This document shows positions 6,339 through 13,094 of a stretch of DNA of 14,410 nt, one piece after another. The DNA lies in the NCBI GenBank assembly GCA_031275515.1, contig JAISOQ010000031.1, positions 1-14,410 on the forward strand, read 5' to 3'. Below the pieces are notes generated by a model. That model ran no database searches. It had not been told where the DNA came from and saw only the letters and a program-made list of their open reading frames with translations. Positions within the stretch are counted from its first letter, which is position 1. Every line of letters starts with the position of its first letter. The DNA comes from Treponema sp. (GTDB lineage Bacteria; Spirochaetota; Spirochaetia; Treponematales; Breznakiellaceae). A program made the translations under genes and the position numbers.

Positions 6339-6563
6339 GTGGCTAAAGAAGAAGCTATTGAAGTCGAAGGGGTCGTCCGCGAAGCCCTTCCAAACACCAT
6401 GTTCAGAGTTGAGCTGGATAATCAAAACGGTCACCTCATTCTCGCCCATCTTTCCGGCAAAATGCGCAAGCATTACATCCGCATCGTTCCCGGCGACCGG
6501 GTACGGATTGCCCTCTCTCCCTACGATTTAAACAGGGGCCGCATCATCTACCGTGAGCGGTAG
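6339..6563 (+). CDS. infA: Translation initiation factor IF-1
   Basis: The 74-residue protein is a single S1-type OB-fold. It matches IF-1 throughout: the N-terminal KEEAIEVEGVVREALPN, the MFRVEL strand, GHLILAHLSGKMRKHYIRI and the closing PGDRVRIALSPYDLNRGRI. IF-1 binds the ribosomal A site during initiation and modulates IF-2 and IF-3. The start is a GTG at 6339-6341 with AGGAG at 6329-6333. The gene ends in TAG at 6563 and overlaps the last 20 bases of the convergent Smr-domain gene. A short insertion (DNQNGH in place of the usual E-NGH) accounts for the slightly long length compared with the common 71-72 residues. Confidence 0.97.
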   Translation: MAKEEAIEVEGVVREALPNTMFRVELDNQNGHLILAHLSGKMRKHYIRIVPGDRVRIALSPYDLNRGRIIYRER

Positions 6564-7053
6564 CCTTCACCTTCAATAACACCCACGTAGCGCCGCTTCC
6601 CCCGAATTCAGCATTCGGGTGGCCGCTTTCCCCTGCGTAGGGGCATTTTTCTATGAAGTGAAGGACGATCCGTTTTAATACCGCCTCCTTTTCCGAGTGG
6701 TTTCCCTTGCCGTGTATGAGCAGGACCTTTTCCATCTCCTGCCGGCGGCTCTCTTCAAAGAAGGTTTCCAGGGCAGTCCAGGCTTCGTCCCGGTTAAGCC
6801 CGTGGAGGTCAAGGATTGCGTCGGGCTTTTTCGTCCTGAGCCTGCGGCGCCGTTCCGCTGTTTGCCGTCTATCCCCTTCCGGGTTTTCGGCGTCCTTGTC
6901 ATAAACGCCGTTCATCCGGAGCCAGGCCGTCATGGGATCAACGGCGGCCTCCCCTTCCCCGGCGCCGCTTATCCCCCGCTTTTTCCCGGTCCGGGCTGTT
7001 CCGGCCTGGGCTGTTTGTTTATCCCAGGCCTCCAAAATATCCCCAAAATCCAT
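6544..7053 (-). CDS. Small Smr-domain protein
   Basis: From the chosen start the protein has 169 residues: a charged, low-complexity N-terminal half (about 1-75, rich in Arg, Lys, Gly) and a C-terminal Smr domain. The domain shows its three signatures: the LDLHG motif (81-85), LLIHGKGNHS (111-120) and GGSGATWVLLK (151-161). Smr domains, also found at the end of MutS2, bind nucleic acids and often nick or cleave RNA or DNA; recent work links several to stalled or collided ribosomes. The ATG at 7051-7053 is chosen because GAGGTGG lies just upstream and the protein begins with a typical acidic MDFGDILEAW; a 23-codon-longer frame would run into the previous gene. It begins 10 bases after the SH3-containing gene and is the last gene of the Bat operon. 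Its role there is unknown. Confidence 0.88.
   Translation of the reverse strand: MDFGDILEAWDKQTAQAGTARTGKKRGISGAGEGEAAVDPMTAWLRMNGVYDKDAENPEGDRRQTAERRRRLRTKKPDAILDLHGLNRDEAWTALETFFEESRRQEMEKVLLIHGKGNHSEKEAVLKRIVLHFIEKCPYAGESGHPNAEFGGSGATWVLLKVKATAHGR
6548..6563. other. Perfect 6-bp hairpin in the infA/Smr overlap
   Basis: CTACCG-TGAG-CGGTAG forms a perfect inverted repeat whose last three bases are the infA stop codon. It also lies in the end of the Smr coding sequence. Neither side has a run of T, so by itself it does not look like an intrinsic terminator. Confidence 0.4.
6601..6650 (+). terminator. Probable infA terminator region, antisense to the Smr gene
   Basis: Two successive stem-loops lie just after infA. 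The first is a perfect 7-bp stem, CCCGAAT-TCAGC-ATTCGGG (6601-6619), which can be extended by two C-G pairs past a one-base bulge. The second is CCCCT-GCGT-AGGGG (6630-6643), followed by CA and five T residues (6646-6650), the form of an intrinsic terminator. Both lie within the Smr coding region on the other strand. The short second stem limits confidence. Confidence 0.4.
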
Positions 7054-7063
7054 ACCTTCCACC

Positions 7064-8647
7064 TCAATAGGGAATAATCCGATCCAGAGGAACCCAGCCT
7101 GCCTTACCTTCAAAGGATTCAATATAGGCCCAGGTATCCGTCAAAGAACGGATTCGCACCGGTTCCCCATCCCGGAAAAACGTATCCGGAACACCCCCGT
7201 CTTCCGGCGCCCTGAAGGATCCCGTTTCCCGGAGTACCCCGGTACGGCTTTTACCGGAATACAGCACCCGTCCCGGACCGCCGAAAAATCCGTAAAAACC
7301 CGCCCCTATCATTCCACATAAAAGAATAACAATACACGTATAACCCCAGGAGGTATCTAAAGTTACGGGAAAAATCTTCCGTCCCCGGCTTTTAACAAGG
7401 GCGGCAAAAAGAATGCCTGTCAGGATGAAGGCAGACCCGGCGGTCAAAAACAGGAAAAAATACCGGGGCCTCCACCCTTCGTCTTCGGTGAACCCTAAGC
7501 CCAGGGCGGTTTCGGCGGACCTGCGCAGGGGCGCGAGAACCGGACCCGCCGCAAGTTCCCGCTCGTTCAGTCTGAGAACCGCCAGGGCTTCGGCGTACAA
7601 GCCCTGATCCCAATACGCCCGGGCTTCTCCCAAGGCCCGTTCATATCCCGTACGGAAAAGCGGGAAAACCGCCCCCGGCGCATCCGGGAAAGGAGGAGCC
7701 GGAGGCGGCTCTTCGCCGGCATAGGCCGGATCCCCCTGGGGATGAACGCCGGAATCCCGGTCCGGGATCGGCCCGGGGCTTTCTGCGGGGGGAATCCCAG
7801 GCCGGACAGGGAACTCACGTCCAGGGACGGCCAGAGAATCGTCCCCGTATTTCAGGAGAGCGGCGGGCAGGCGGACGGAAGGCCCCTCCAAAGGGATAAT
7901 CTGGATGCGGAGGACGAACTCTCCAGGCCCGGTCTCCGCTATGCCCAGGGGTTCGACAATGGCGTTAACCGGCGCTTCAATCGGGTACGAAACCGCGGCG
8001 GCCTGCCGGACTTTCGCCTTCCCCGTCATCAGGCGGAGCCGTACTTCCGCCTTCCGCCCTATCGTCAGGGAAGAAGGGGCGGGTTCCCATACCGCACGCA
8101 GGGCGGCTTCTCTGGCATCGCCCCGGATCAGGGCGGACACCGGAGGACTATAGCCCAAACGTCCGGGGACCCGTACCTCTATGGGGGCAAGGGAAACCGG
8201 CCCGTCCTGGCGGGGGATGAAAAAAAAGTCCACCGCCGTCCATTTTTCCTCTGTCCCCGGATTAGCCTCCCTGCTCCCTCCGGTTCGGGGGACGACGAAC
8301 CGGGCGGCGGTACGAACCCGGTCAGGGACCAGGAAGGGAGGAAGATCGGGAAGCGTGACGGCAACCTCCTGGGGATTCGGATGATTCACCAGGATACGGA
8401 TCATCCACTCGCTGTAAACCCTGGGGCTTTCCGGAGAAGTTTCCAGAAGCACTTCCAGTTCTTCGGTAATGCCGCCTGGGGGAACGGTTTCGGGAGAAAG
8501 GCCGTATTCGGCGTAATAGTCCGGGTCAGGGAAATACCCGGTTTCCTCTGAAAATGCGGGCCAGAGGAAAGGAGAGATAAATACGAAAAATCCTAATAAT
8601 CCGGGCCCGATACGGAAATATCTTCGACCCATTCCCGGCTTCTCCAT
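7064..8647 (-). CDS. BatD/BatE-like membrane protein with C-terminal SH3-like domain
   Basis: The 527-residue protein has an N-terminal signal sequence (hydrophobic 15-31, no lipobox), then beta-rich extracellular regions at about 60-180 and 180-280 resembling the tandem domains of BatD (oxygen-tolerance) proteins. A proline-rich linker (285-325) leads to a helical TPR-like stretch (332-385: YERALGEARAYWDQGLYAEALAVL and onward in two helical pairs). Two membrane segments follow (396-418 and 436-455), then a bacterial SH3-like domain (about 468-527) with GEPVRIR, WAYIE and AGWVPLDRI. TPR, membrane helix and SH3 in this order is the BatE layout, so the gene looks like BatD fused to BatE. It overlaps the TPR-lipoprotein gene by 55 bases (ATG 8645-8647; a second ATG at 8632 is possible). 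It probably scaffolds the vWA complex at the periplasmic face. The family assignment is by layout, not by recognised catalytic residues. Confidence 0.7.
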   Translation of the reverse strand: MEKPGMGRRYFRIGPGLLGFFVFISPFLWPAFSEETGYFPDPDYYAEYGLSPETVPPGGITEELEVLLETSPESPRVYSEWMIRILVNHPNPQEVAVTLPDLPPFLVPDRVRTAARFVVPRTGGSREANPGTEEKWTAVDFFFIPRQDGPVSLAPIEVRVPGRLGYSPPVSALIRGDAREAALRAVWEPAPSSLTIGRKAEVRLRLMTGKAKVRQAAAVSYPIEAPVNAIVEPLGIAETGPGEFVLRIQIIPLEGPSVRLPAALLKYGDDSLAVPGREFPVRPGIPPAESPGPIPDRDSGVHPQGDPAYAGEEPPPAPPFPDAPGAVFPLFRTGYERALGEARAYWDQGLYAEALAVLRLNERELAAGPVLAPLRRSAETALGLGFTEDEGWRPRYFFLFLTAGSAFILTGILFAALVKSRGRKIFPVTLDTSWGYTCIVILLCGMIGAGFYGFFGGPGRVLYSGKSRTGVLRETGSFRAPEDGGVPDTFFRDGEPVRIRSLTDTWAYIESFEGKAGWVPLDRIIPY

Positions 8648-9246
8648 CGATCCTGCTCCTTACGACGTAGATAATCAAAAAGGACATTTTTCAAAACATC
8701 CTCCCGGGTCTCCTCACCGCTCCCGGCCATATCCCCTTCCGCAGGGGGAACCGGGGCAGAGCCTCCCTGCCGGCTCGCGGACAAGAGGCTTAGTTCCAAG
8801 TTTCGTTTCGCTTCGATATGACTGCTGCCGGCTTCCAGGGCCTTACGGAATTCCCCTGCCGCCCCGGCATAATCCCCGTTCCGAAACAGGATTATCCCGC
8901 GGTTGTAGTGAATCCGGTACCGCAGTTCATGATGCTCTTCCCCGCCCAGGGACGCCAGGGCCTGTTCCGCCGCAGCAAAACGCTTCAGGGCCGCTTCCCC
9001 CTCATCCAGGGAAAGATACATGACCCCCAGGCCGTATTCCCCATAGGGTACAGCCCCGGTAAACGAGAGGGATGCGCGATACGCCACGATAGCCTCCGGG
9101 TACATCCCCTGATAATTGAAGAAACTTCCCTCGATTATTTTGAGCTTTCCCAGGGTATCGGAACAGGATACGCCAAGAAGGAGGACCAGGGACAGGGCAA
9201 AGACCGCCCCCTGACGCCCTAAAGGAGCGCCTTTTTTACGTTTCAC
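8593..9246 (-). CDS. batC: TPR-repeat lipoprotein, BatC-like
   Basis: The 217-residue protein begins with VKRKKGAP, a hydrophobic stretch and LGVSC, giving Cys28 as a probable lipidation site under the relaxed spirochaete lipobox. At least two TPR-like helical pairs follow: YGEYGLGVMYLSLDEGEAAL (about 70-90) and IHYNRGIILFRNGDYAGAA (about 112-130). A Gly/Pro/Glu-rich linker precedes a charged helical end, LFDYLRRKEQDRWRSRE, like the C-terminal helix of BatC proteins. The GTG at 9244-9246 has GGAGG four bases upstream and overlaps the end of batB by 11 bases; a 62-codon-longer frame is rejected because it would lose the signal peptide at the N-terminus. TPR proteins are usually adaptors, so it probably binds BatA or BatB at the membrane surface. 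Confidence 0.78.
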   Translation of the reverse strand: MKRKKGAPLGRQGAVFALSLVLLLGVSCSDTLGKLKIIEGSFFNYQGMYPEAIVAYRASLSFTGAVPYGEYGLGVMYLSLDEGEAALKRFAAAEQALASLGGEEHHELRYRIHYNRGIILFRNGDYAGAAGEFRKALEAGSSHIEAKRNLELSLLSASRQGGSAPVPPAEGDMAGSGEETREDVLKNVLFDYLRRKEQDRWRSREWVEDISVSGPDY

Positions 9247-10225
9247 GGCGCCTCCGTTTCTTTTCGCACCCTTTGGACACCCCCAGGGCTGCCAGGGCCG
9301 CGATGATGAATATATACGAACGGGAAACCCGCTCCCGCCTGAAACCCACCGATCCCGGCGCACCGGGAACCCGGACCGCCGCCGCGATGTGCTCCGAAAG
9401 AAGGGCCGCCGCCTGCTCACGGGTCCCGTCAAGGTATATGCCGCCGGTCCGCTCCGCGGCGTTTCGCAGGGTATCCCGGTGGAGGAAGCTCCGTATGGAT
9501 TCTCCCGGACCCGCCTCCTGCCTGGGAACTATCCCGCCTGTTTCGCTGCCCAGGCCCACTGCCGCAATCGAGATGTCTGCGGCAAGGGCTTCTTCTACCC
9601 CCGAAGAGAACGAGCCTTGAAGGGCTTCTCCATCGGAAAACAGGATGATACGCCTGCGGGTGGGAAAACCGCTCTGAAAAGCTTCGGAAGCCGCGGCAAT
9701 CAGGGATTCCAGGTTGGTCCCCCGTCCGGTAATGAGGGATGTCGAAAGCCCCTCCAGAAAGGCCGTCACCGCCTCGCTGTCGTCCGTCAGGGGGACGGCG
9801 AGAATCCCGTCCCCCTTCCCCACCGCCACGGCAAAGCGGACTCCTCCGGAAGACGCTACCAGTTCCCTGGCCAGGGCCGCCGCCTGTTCCAGACGGGAAG
9901 GGGTCCCTTCCCCGCCGTCCCGCACGTCCATGCTTAGGGAGAGATCCAGGGCCAGAACCACATCCGCCCCCCGGCGGAATTCCGGCGCAAGCCGGGTTCC
10001 CCAGTAAGGTCCGGCCAGGGCTATGATAAGGCAGGCGACGAAGAGGAGGAAGAAACAAGCGGATAGAAAATACCGGAACCGGAGTTCCCGGAATTCCATT
10101 CCCCTCCGGGAGGAAGGAAAGAAGGCCAGAACGCCCCGGCGCAGGCGGTAATGAAGGACCGAAAGGATCGCTAGGGGAACGAGAAGGCCCAGGACCGAAA
10201 GCAGGGAGGGATGATCAAAACTCAC
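9236..10225 (-). CDS. batB: von Willebrand factor A domain membrane protein, BatB-like
   Basis: The 329-residue protein has two N-terminal membrane helices (about 7-25 and 52-72), a vWA domain (about 86-280) and a further hydrophobic segment near the C-terminus (about 308-322) before a basic tail. The metal-ion-dependent adhesion site is complete: DLSLS (94-98), Thr170 in GRGTN and Asp198 in FSDGE, so divalent-metal ligand binding is expected. The domain should sit in the cytoplasm or periplasm depending on helix orientation; BatB proteins are generally described as inner-membrane anchored. The start is a GTG (10223-10225) that overlaps the batA stop in a GTGA junction, with GAGGG seven bases upstream. 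It follows batA, and the pair probably assemble together. The Borrelia homologue BB0172 has, as I recall, been studied as an integrin-binding protein. Confidence 0.85.
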   Translation of the reverse strand: MSFDHPSLLSVLGLLVPLAILSVLHYRLRRGVLAFFPSSRRGMEFRELRFRYFLSACFFLLFVACLIIALAGPYWGTRLAPEFRRGADVVLALDLSLSMDVRDGGEGTPSRLEQAAALARELVASSGGVRFAVAVGKGDGILAVPLTDDSEAVTAFLEGLSTSLITGRGTNLESLIAAASEAFQSGFPTRRRIILFSDGEALQGSFSSGVEEALAADISIAAVGLGSETGGIVPRQEAGPGESIRSFLHRDTLRNAAERTGGIYLDGTREQAAALLSEHIAAAVRVPGAPGSVGFRRERVSRSYIFIIAALAALGVSKGCEKKRRRRET

Positions 10226-11223
10226 AGGAAAACCCTCAAAAGCCAGCGCCGTATAAACCGGGGCAAAAGGATCAACGCTAAGGCCGTCAGGATCGCCGGC
10301 CTCTGCATGTCCCGGGTCCTGCTCACCGTCCCGGAACGCCCTATAGTCATCTCCGCATCCGCAAGACGGGTAAAGGCCTCGGAAAAAGCCCTCCCGGAAG
10401 GGGCGGCGATGAAGGTTCCCCCGCCCTTCCGGGCAATGGCCCGGAGACTTTCCGGGTCAACCCGGGAATCGAAAGAACCGGTCCTGCGGATTTTGAGGAC
10501 AGGGTCTACATAATCAATGGGGATTTCCCCGGAGGACCCCACGCCTATCACCCAAAGAGACGCCCCGGAAGCCCTCAGAGCTTCGGCTGCGGTCTCAGGA
10601 TGTACGGATCCGGCGTTATTCTCCCCGTCGGTGATGAGGACCACCGCCCGGCGCGGGGCCGGGGAACTCCGTATATGCAGGGCCGCTACGGCAAGCCCCA
10701 GCCCCAGGGCAGTGCCGTCCCCCATCTCCCCTATTCTGAGAGTATCCAGCCGGGAATAGAGAAGCGCCCGGTCTACCGTGGGGGGCAGAAGGAGGCTCGC
10801 CTCGTTCCCCACCGCCACAAGCCCTATGGCGTCCCCAGGCCGGTCCCGGGCAAAATCCAGAACCATATCCCGGGCCGCATCAAAACGGTTCCGGCCATCC
10901 ATATCCAGGCCGGCCATGCTGGGGCTTGTATCCAGCACAAAGAGTATATCCGCCCCCCGGCTGAGCCAGACCACTTCTGTAGAGATGAGCCTGGGCCCTG
11001 CGGCTGCAACAAAGAGAAGGAAAACGCCCAAAATTTCGGAGATACCGAGGAGCTTGACAAGCAGGGTCAGGTTCAGAGCGGGTTTAAAGGGAACGCCCCC
11101 CGGCGGTCCCAGGGGAATTTCCAGGGTCAGGGCGTCCCTGAAAAACCGGGAAAGCCCGAAGAGGAGGACCGCCGCCGTCAGCCCGGCCAGAATCAGGAGG
11201 GGCCGGTCAAACCCCAGGCTCAT
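10222..11223 (-). CDS. batA: von Willebrand factor A domain membrane protein, BatA-like
   Basis: The 333-residue protein has membrane helices near 8-24, 55-75 and at the C-terminus (about 311-322), with a vWA domain between them. The MIDAS residues are all present: DTSPS (98-102), Thr171 in GDGTALG and Asp199 in ITDGENN. The GDGTALG-to-ITDGENN spacing is the pattern of BatA and related aerotolerance proteins. The ATG (11221-11223) overlaps the stop of the upstream membrane-protein gene in an ATGA junction, and GGAGG lies five bases upstream. BatA and BatB together with the MoxR ATPase are expected to form a membrane complex. Published aerotolerance roles in Bacteroides are disputed elsewhere, so the cellular job here is uncertain. 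Confidence 0.87.
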   Translation of the reverse strand: MSLGFDRPLLILAGLTAAVLLFGLSRFFRDALTLEIPLGPPGGVPFKPALNLTLLVKLLGISEILGVFLLFVAAAGPRLISTEVVWLSRGADILFVLDTSPSMAGLDMDGRNRFDAARDMVLDFARDRPGDAIGLVAVGNEASLLLPPTVDRALLYSRLDTLRIGEMGDGTALGLGLAVAALHIRSSPAPRRAVVLITDGENNAGSVHPETAAEALRASGASLWVIGVGSSGEIPIDYVDPVLKIRRTGSFDSRVDPESLRAIARKGGGTFIAAPSGRAFSEAFTRLADAEMTIGRSGTVSRTRDMQRPAILTALALILLPRFIRRWLLRVFL

Positions 11224-12170
11224 ACCGCCCTCCCCATCCGCTTTCCCGGTTTTGCGGAACCCGCAAGTTCCCCGGCGTCCGGAGGTTCTCCGTATTTTTC
11301 CATCTTCCCGATAAAATCTTTCGCCTGATCCAAAAGCTCCGCCGCGCTTCCGCTTTCTATTTCCACGCCGCTGAACCGCAAGGCATCGCAGCGGCGGAAG
11401 AAGTCCCGGAGAAAGGGACCCGAAGGCTCAGGGGTAAGGGAAGGGAGAAAAAGAAATTCCTCCCCGGTCATGGCCCGGCAGTTCATCCCGGTAAAAAGGC
11501 CCAAAAAGGTTTTAAATTCCGCCGAAAGTTTGTCCAGGACCTCCGGCGCTTTCACCTGGCCGCCTTTATCCAAGACGGCCCGCAGATACCGCAGGGACCT
11601 GCCCATAGACCACAGGATACGGCGCCGCCTGAACTTCTCCCGCCAAAGCCTGAAAACCCGCCCTCCCTTGAAGATCAGCAGGAAAAAAACCGTGATACAA
11701 AGGACGATTCCCAGGGCGGTTCCATAGATGATTCCCATAGTACCGGGAACCGCCAGGGGCGGCGCCATTCCTGAAAGAACCAGCGCGCCCCCTTCGGCTT
11801 CCAGTATAGACGCCACATTCACTTTAAGCCCCGTAAAGGTGACGGAAGCGATTTCTATAGGCGGCAGCTCTATCACCCCGGGCGTAAAGGCCCTGAAATC
11901 GACGATAAGCCGGCGGGTCTCCCCCCGGCTTTCCAGCTCTACCCTGGTGATGATCAGGCCCGGCGCGGAGGGAAGCCTGCCGGGATCATCCAGAACCGCG
12001 CCTTTAAGCTCCGGCAGGGCGGTTCCCAGAGGCAGCGCCAGCCGTCCCGGATCGCCCACAAAGACCATTTGGGGGATGAGGTACGCCTCGTCTGTCCGAA
12101 TGTCCGCATCCCGGGCTGTTCCGGGGAAGATGAGAAAGCTCAAAAAAAACAGCAGAAAGAGGGATCTCAT
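11220..12170 (-). CDS. Unrecognised membrane protein of the Bat operon (DUF4381-like position)
   Basis: I do not recognise this 316-residue protein with confidence. It begins with a strongly hydrophobic signal (about 1-18), then a beta-rich extracytoplasmic region (about 24-140) with a conserved-looking LPPIEI motif. A single membrane helix (about 144-167) is followed by a very basic stop-transfer stretch (RLWREKFRRRR) and a cytoplasmic helical domain (about 180-300). Its place between DUF58 and batA, and its membrane layout, fit the DUF4381-type component that occupies this slot in many Bat operons; this is an inference from position. The ATG at 12168-12170 has GGAGG (12176-12180) five bases upstream and shares one base with the DUF58 stop (TGATG); a TTG one codon earlier is too close to the site. 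Confidence 0.8.
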   Translation of the reverse strand: MRSLFLLFFLSFLIFPGTARDADIRTDEAYLIPQMVFVGDPGRLALPLGTALPELKGAVLDDPGRLPSAPGLIITRVELESRGETRRLIVDFRAFTPGVIELPPIEIASVTFTGLKVNVASILEAEGGALVLSGMAPPLAVPGTMGIIYGTALGIVLCITVFFLLIFKGGRVFRLWREKFRRRRILWSMGRSLRYLRAVLDKGGQVKAPEVLDKLSAEFKTFLGLFTGMNCRAMTGEEFLFLPSLTPEPSGPFLRDFFRRCDALRFSGVEIESGSAAELLDQAKDFIGKMEKYGEPPDAGELAGSAKPGKRMGRAV

Positions 12171-13084
12171 CAACGCCTCCGGGTGCGGCGGCTCCGGCGC
12201 AGTTCTCCCCGGAAGAAGCGGGCCAGAACGCCTGGGGCGGCATCGGCGGTACTCAGTTCAAGCCGGGCCGCGCCTGAACGCCGGCAGATGGCTTGCCAGA
12301 GCCGGGCGCGATCCTCGTGCCATTCGGCCCAGGCGTCGCGGAAGGATGGAGAGGACGCAGGGGCATGGAAGCGATAGGCTGTCTCGCCGTCTTCCAGGGC
12401 GGCCAGCCCTATGCCGGGAATTTCTTTGTCCAGGGGATCGGTGAGCCTAAGGGCGATGACATCATGCCTGGCGCAAAGGTCCCTCAGCTCCTGCTCCCAG
12501 TCCACACAGAGGAAGTCGGAAATCACGATAACCAGGCTGCGCCGTTTGAGAAGCCGCCCGGCGCCGGACAGGGCCGCCCCCAGACCGCTCCCCCGGCCAG
12601 GATTTTTCATCCCCAGGGCGGCGCTTATCATCGCCAGTACATAGGACCTCCCCTTCCGGGGGCTGTAAACCCTGGTGATGTCCCGGTCAAAAAACAGAGC
12701 CCCGACCCGCTGTCCCGTCTTTTCCGCGGAAAAAGCGATAAGGGCCGCGGCCAGCACTCCCTGTTCATACCTGGTCAAGGCGATCTTCCCCAGATCCCGG
12801 GAGATCCCCCCGGAGTGCATGGAAGCGGAACAGTCCAGGAGGATAAACGCCGTGAGTTCCCGTTCCTCCCGGTAAAGTTTAACAAAGGGTTTCCCGAACC
12901 GGGCGCTTACGTTCCAGTCTATAGAGCGGATGTCGTCCCCTGCTTCGTACTGCCTGACCTCATCGAATTCCATCCCCTGGCCCCTGAAAACCGAAGCGAA
13001 TTCCCCGGCAAGAAGATCTTCCGCCAGGTCCCGGGAAAGGAGGTTAAAGGCGGCTATTTTTTGCAGAAGTTCGTGGCGTTCCAT
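12170..13084 (-). CDS. DUF58 protein with degenerate vWA fold
   Basis: The 304-residue protein carries the DUF58 hallmark GQGMEFDEVRQYEAGDDIR (35-53) followed by SIDWNVSARFGKPFVK (54-69) and the EERELT motif. Downstream, DCSAS (84-88) fits the DxSxS start of a vWA metal site, and IVISDF is the matching later strand. There is no clear membrane helix, so it should be cytoplasmic or peripheral. DUF58 genes almost always sit next to moxR and are thought to link the ATPase to the vWA partners. It starts 10 bases after moxR stops, with no good ribosome-binding site before the ATG at 13082-13084, so translation is probably coupled to moxR. The very basic C-terminus (RRSRRTRRR) is notable. Confidence 0.9.
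   Translation of the reverse strand: MERHELLQKIAAFNLLSRDLAEDLLAGEFASVFRGQGMEFDEVRQYEAGDDIRSIDWNVSARFGKPFVKLYREERELTAFILLDCSASMHSGGISRDLGKIALTRYEQGVLAAALIAFSAEKTGQRVGALFFDRDITRVYSPRKGRSYVLAMISAALGMKNPGRGSGLGAALSGAGRLLKRRSLVIVISDFLCVDWEQELRDLCARHDVIALRLTDPLDKEIPGIGLAALEDGETAYRFHAPASSPSFRDAWAEWHEDRARLWQAICRRSGAARLELSTADAAPGVLARFFRGELRRSRRTRRR
12176..12180 (-). promoter_or_regulatory. Ribosome-binding site deciding the start of the Bat-operon membrane protein
   Basis: GGAGG on the minus strand is five bases before ATG 12168-12170 but only two before the TTG at 12171-12173. The ATG is therefore the likelier start. The site lies inside the last DUF58 codons. Confidence 0.65.
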
Positions 13085-13094
13085 GGCAAGGGCT

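Noticed and set aside
7742..8551. A 269-codon plus-strand open frame opposite the BatD/E-like gene
   Set aside because: Low-complexity Gly/Arg/Pro translation, no ribosome-binding site logic and a better-supported gene on the other strand.
9247..9432. Longer N-terminus for the TPR lipoprotein starting within batB
   Set aside because: The extra 62 residues are Arg/Ser/Gly-rich shadow sequence of batB, and the GTG at 9246 has a good ribosome-binding site followed directly by a lipoprotein signal.
10600..11328. A 242-codon plus-strand open frame opposite batA
   Set aside because: No family motif, and batA has a complete MIDAS motif and coupled start on the other strand.
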